From: CAZPBC01 sp964584775
Lineage (GTDB): Bacteria; Chlamydiota; Chlamydiia; Chlamydiales; SLFE01
Assembly (NCBI GenBank): GCA_964584775.1
Contig: CAZPBC010000047.1
Coordinates: 1 to 15,384, forward strand
Direction: 5' to 3'
Length of the DNA stretch: 15,384 bases
A model generated the notes under the pieces. That model was not told the DNA's origin. It made no database searches and saw only the letters and a program-made list of their open reading frames with translations. The translations under genes were made by a program, and so were the position numbers. The first letter of the stretch is position 1. Each line of letters begins with the position of its first letter. Positions 13,517-15,384 of this stretch are shown here, in pieces.

Positions 13517-15384
13517 ATGTTTGACATTCCCAGGACCGCTTTTGATCCTAGAACGGTAGCTCAACAGGATTTGGTTGGGCAAGTTTTTGCTTATACATGG
13601 CATTGGTTTCGCTCGATTACGGTTCTTTCAGTCTCTCAATTTGATTTCCTCCTGTCGCTAACCAAGAAACTCATTAATCAAGAAAGAGTAGAGGTCGCTA
13701 ATTTACCTCGCACTTTACAAGTGTCAGCCGTCCATTACCAACGATTTAGAGACGATCCATTTCGGCATCATCTAAGGCGATTTGAGGGGACTGCGACTGC
13801 TGAGGCAGTGGAGGAGGCGTTCAAGAGTACTGTATGTAGATTGGATGCCCGATTTTCTAACGGGGAAGGTGGGTTTTCAGAAAGAAGGGACTCGTATGTT
13901 TCACTCCATCAAAGTCACATTAGAGAAGTGATTGAAGCTGAATTAAGAAAACAATTGCAGAGTTGCCACTTTACAGAAACGGTATCTATTTATGCCTTTT
14001 TTGAAGCTTTAAAATATCAAATTGAGGGAAAGCGGATTCCTAAATGGAATACTGCTGTGGATTCCGTTGTAGAGAGTCTCAAAGTTCAATATGATATTCT
14101 GAATGAAGTTTCAAATCATTCGATCTCTCTTCTGGAAGAAGATTTAGGTGCTCAGTTTTGCGCACTCTTGCGTGGCCTTTTTCCTTCGGGTGTGATCGAA
14201 AGAAAAAATTTGGATGTAGCACTTGGAGAGCTGCAATCCCTGGAACAAAAGTGCTGCGTTGTTCTAAAAATTCCAGAGATGATAGATGTGCAAATCTCTC
14301 ATCATAATCATGATATGGCTATATATCTTTTAAAGATGAGAGGTGTTGAAATCGAAACAGACTTCTCATTATCTGCTAAAAAAGAAAGATTAAAGAGAGA
14401 GCTAACTCAGATTTCAAAAAAGCTTTCATTGGTTTTGGAGTGTATAGGAACTGTCTCTAGACTTCTAAGAAGAGAGCAGTTCAAGCTTCAAACTCAAGAA
14501 AGATCTGTGGGTGGGTTTCCAGCTTATGTTCAAGAGCGGATCGGCGTTTACATAAATGCCCTAGCTAACTCTCAAGGACGATTCAATGAGCACTTGAGGA
14601 ATGACCTTTTAGAAAAGTTAAAGATGATTTCGGTTTGTTATGGGGATGGTGACTTCCCTGAAGAGGTCATAAATAGTGCGCGTAAAATTGTTGATTCCAT
14701 GTTTTCTCAATACGATCCTTGTCGCCCCCTCATAGACGAACTGGATAGAGAGATTGCTCCAGAAGCATTGATCTATTATCACTTAGACCTTTTAAGGGGG
14801 TTTCTGATTTACCTTACCGACCGAGCTGATCAATCATTACAGGTTGATCGCGGCGAATTAACTGAATTTGCAGGTGAGTTACTTCAATGCGTAGATGAGA
14901 GCTTAGTAAGAATTGAGCACTTTTCAGGAGATCATGATGCTGAAGAGAAATCAGATTTGCTCACAAAGTTTAGAGATCTTTTTTGCGAAAAAAAAGATCA
15001 GTTTTCCTTGTTAATGAGTCAACTTTTGAAACAAAAGAATGTTTTAAGGCTTCCTGTTGGAGATTCTTTTGTTTTAAAACTTCGGGCAAACCTCATTGCT
15101 TTACGTTCACAGTTGCGAAAAGTAGATGATAGTTCATCCTCTATCGCTGTGATACATATTAATTCCATCATTTCGTGTGACCTCGCTGATGGTCAATATG
15201 AAAGACTCTATCATGCAGCAGCAAAGACCTTGGATTACTTTGAAATTCATCAAGTCAATTTGTCGAAACATGTTATAAATACTGAACTTTATAAAAGATG
15301 CCTCGATGATTTAAAACGCCTGCTTGTAACTCTTCAGACTAGGAAATATAAAATTCCTGCACAAAAATTATGTTATCTCAAACT
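13517..15384 (+). CDS. Long unassigned protein, C-terminus beyond the right edge
   Basis: A single frame is open from ATG 13517 through the last base, 622 complete codons without a stop, with an in-frame TAA at 13502 just upstream and no other start between. I recognise no family. The protein begins MFDIPRTAFDPRTVAQQDLV and is rich in Leu, Glu, Lys, Gln and Ser, which suggests a mostly helical soluble protein. A stretch near 288-330 (KKERLKRELTQISKKLSLVL and on) looks like a coiled coil. There is no signal peptide or clear membrane segment. No Shine-Dalgarno sequence precedes it. It is 31 bases after the transporter gene and may be co-transcribed. By hand count GC falls from about 50% near the start (13741-13800) to 25-32% in later lines. 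A lineage-specific structural or host-directed protein is possible but unproven. Confidence 0.8.
   Translation, partial: MFDIPRTAFDPRTVAQQDLVGQVFAYTWHWFRSITVLSVSQFDFLLSLTKKLINQERVEVANLPRTLQVSAVHYQRFRDDPFRHHLRRFEGTATAEAVEEAFKSTVCRLDARFSNGEGGFSERRDSYVSLHQSHIREVIEAELRKQLQSCHFTETVSIYAFFEALKYQIEGKRIPKWNTAVDSVVESLKVQYDILNEVSNHSISLLEEDLGAQFCALLRGLFPSGVIERKNLDVALGELQSLEQKCCVVLKIPEMIDVQISHHNHDMAIYLLKMRGVEIETDFSLSAKKERLKRELTQISKKLSLVLECIGTVSRLLRREQFKLQTQERSVGGFPAYVQERIGVYINALANSQGRFNEHLRNDLLEKLKMISVCYGDGDFPEEVINSARKIVDSMFSQYDPCRPLIDELDREIAPEALIYYHLDLLRGFLIYLTDRADQSLQVDRGELTEFAGELLQCVDESLVRIEHFSGDHDAEEKSDLLTKFRDLFCEKKDQFSLLMSQLLKQKNVLRLPVGDSFVLKLRANLIALRSQLRKVDDSSSSIAVIHINSIISCDLADGQYERLYHAAAKTLDYFEIHQVNLSKHVINTELYKRCLDDLKRLLVTLQTRKYKIPAQKLCYLK

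Noticed and set aside
1..15384. Search for tRNA, rRNA, CRISPR arrays, insertion sequences and toxin-antitoxin pairs
   Set aside because: By eye there are no cloverleaf-like genes, no regularly spaced repeats, no transposase-like products and no paired small toxin-like frames; the window is almost fully explained by ordinary genes.

Overview
This is a 15.4 kb stretch of bacterial chromosome with no rRNA, tRNA, insertion sequence, prophage or CRISPR array that I can see. It is densely coded, with many start/stop overlaps, and is made of housekeeping genes plus a few unassigned ones. The adjacency of nusB and murB, peptidoglycan and folate genes in compact operons, and a long lineage-specific helical protein at the right end fit an environmental, amoeba-type member of the Chlamydiota. 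That assignment rests on my recollection of chlamydial gene order and on general protein character, so it is moderate at best. FolC, Upp and a DoxX protein would set it apart from the reduced Chlamydia genomes.

Left block (1-4045, all minus strand, read right to left): a newly found 55-residue gene, an unassigned 130-residue gene with its own good promoter, nusB, murB, a PHP-domain phosphatase and folC, which runs off the left edge. From nusB to folC every junction overlaps (35, 8 and 22 bases), so this looks like one transcript with coupled translation.

Middle block (4046-8315): a DnaQ-like exonuclease on the plus strand converges, across a strong GC-rich hairpin, on the minus-strand set leuS-ridA-doxX. 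leuS has a near-consensus promoter. leuS and ridA share an ATGA overlap. doxX has a separate candidate promoter whose -10 sits inside a perfect inverted repeat.

Right block (8326-15384, all plus): rnr (RNase R), two tandem DUF502 membrane proteins, upp (uracil salvage), a cation diffusion facilitator and a long unassigned open frame leaving the window. The first three junctions are 4-base overlaps and the next gap is 3 bases, so rnr to the transporter is almost certainly an operon. RNase R supplies nucleotides from RNA decay and Upp recovers uracil, which is a plausible but unproven functional link.

The observations most worth checking are: the TTTAAACGG inverted repeat around the doxX promoter, with a third copy upstream of the small gene; the unassigned 622-codon frame with its drop in GC; the tandem DUF502 pair coupled to rnr; the small 55-residue gene; and substitutions at normally conserved catalytic or ligand positions in LeuS, the exonuclease, MurB and the transporter. 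I found no convincing evidence of an entirely new multi-gene system.
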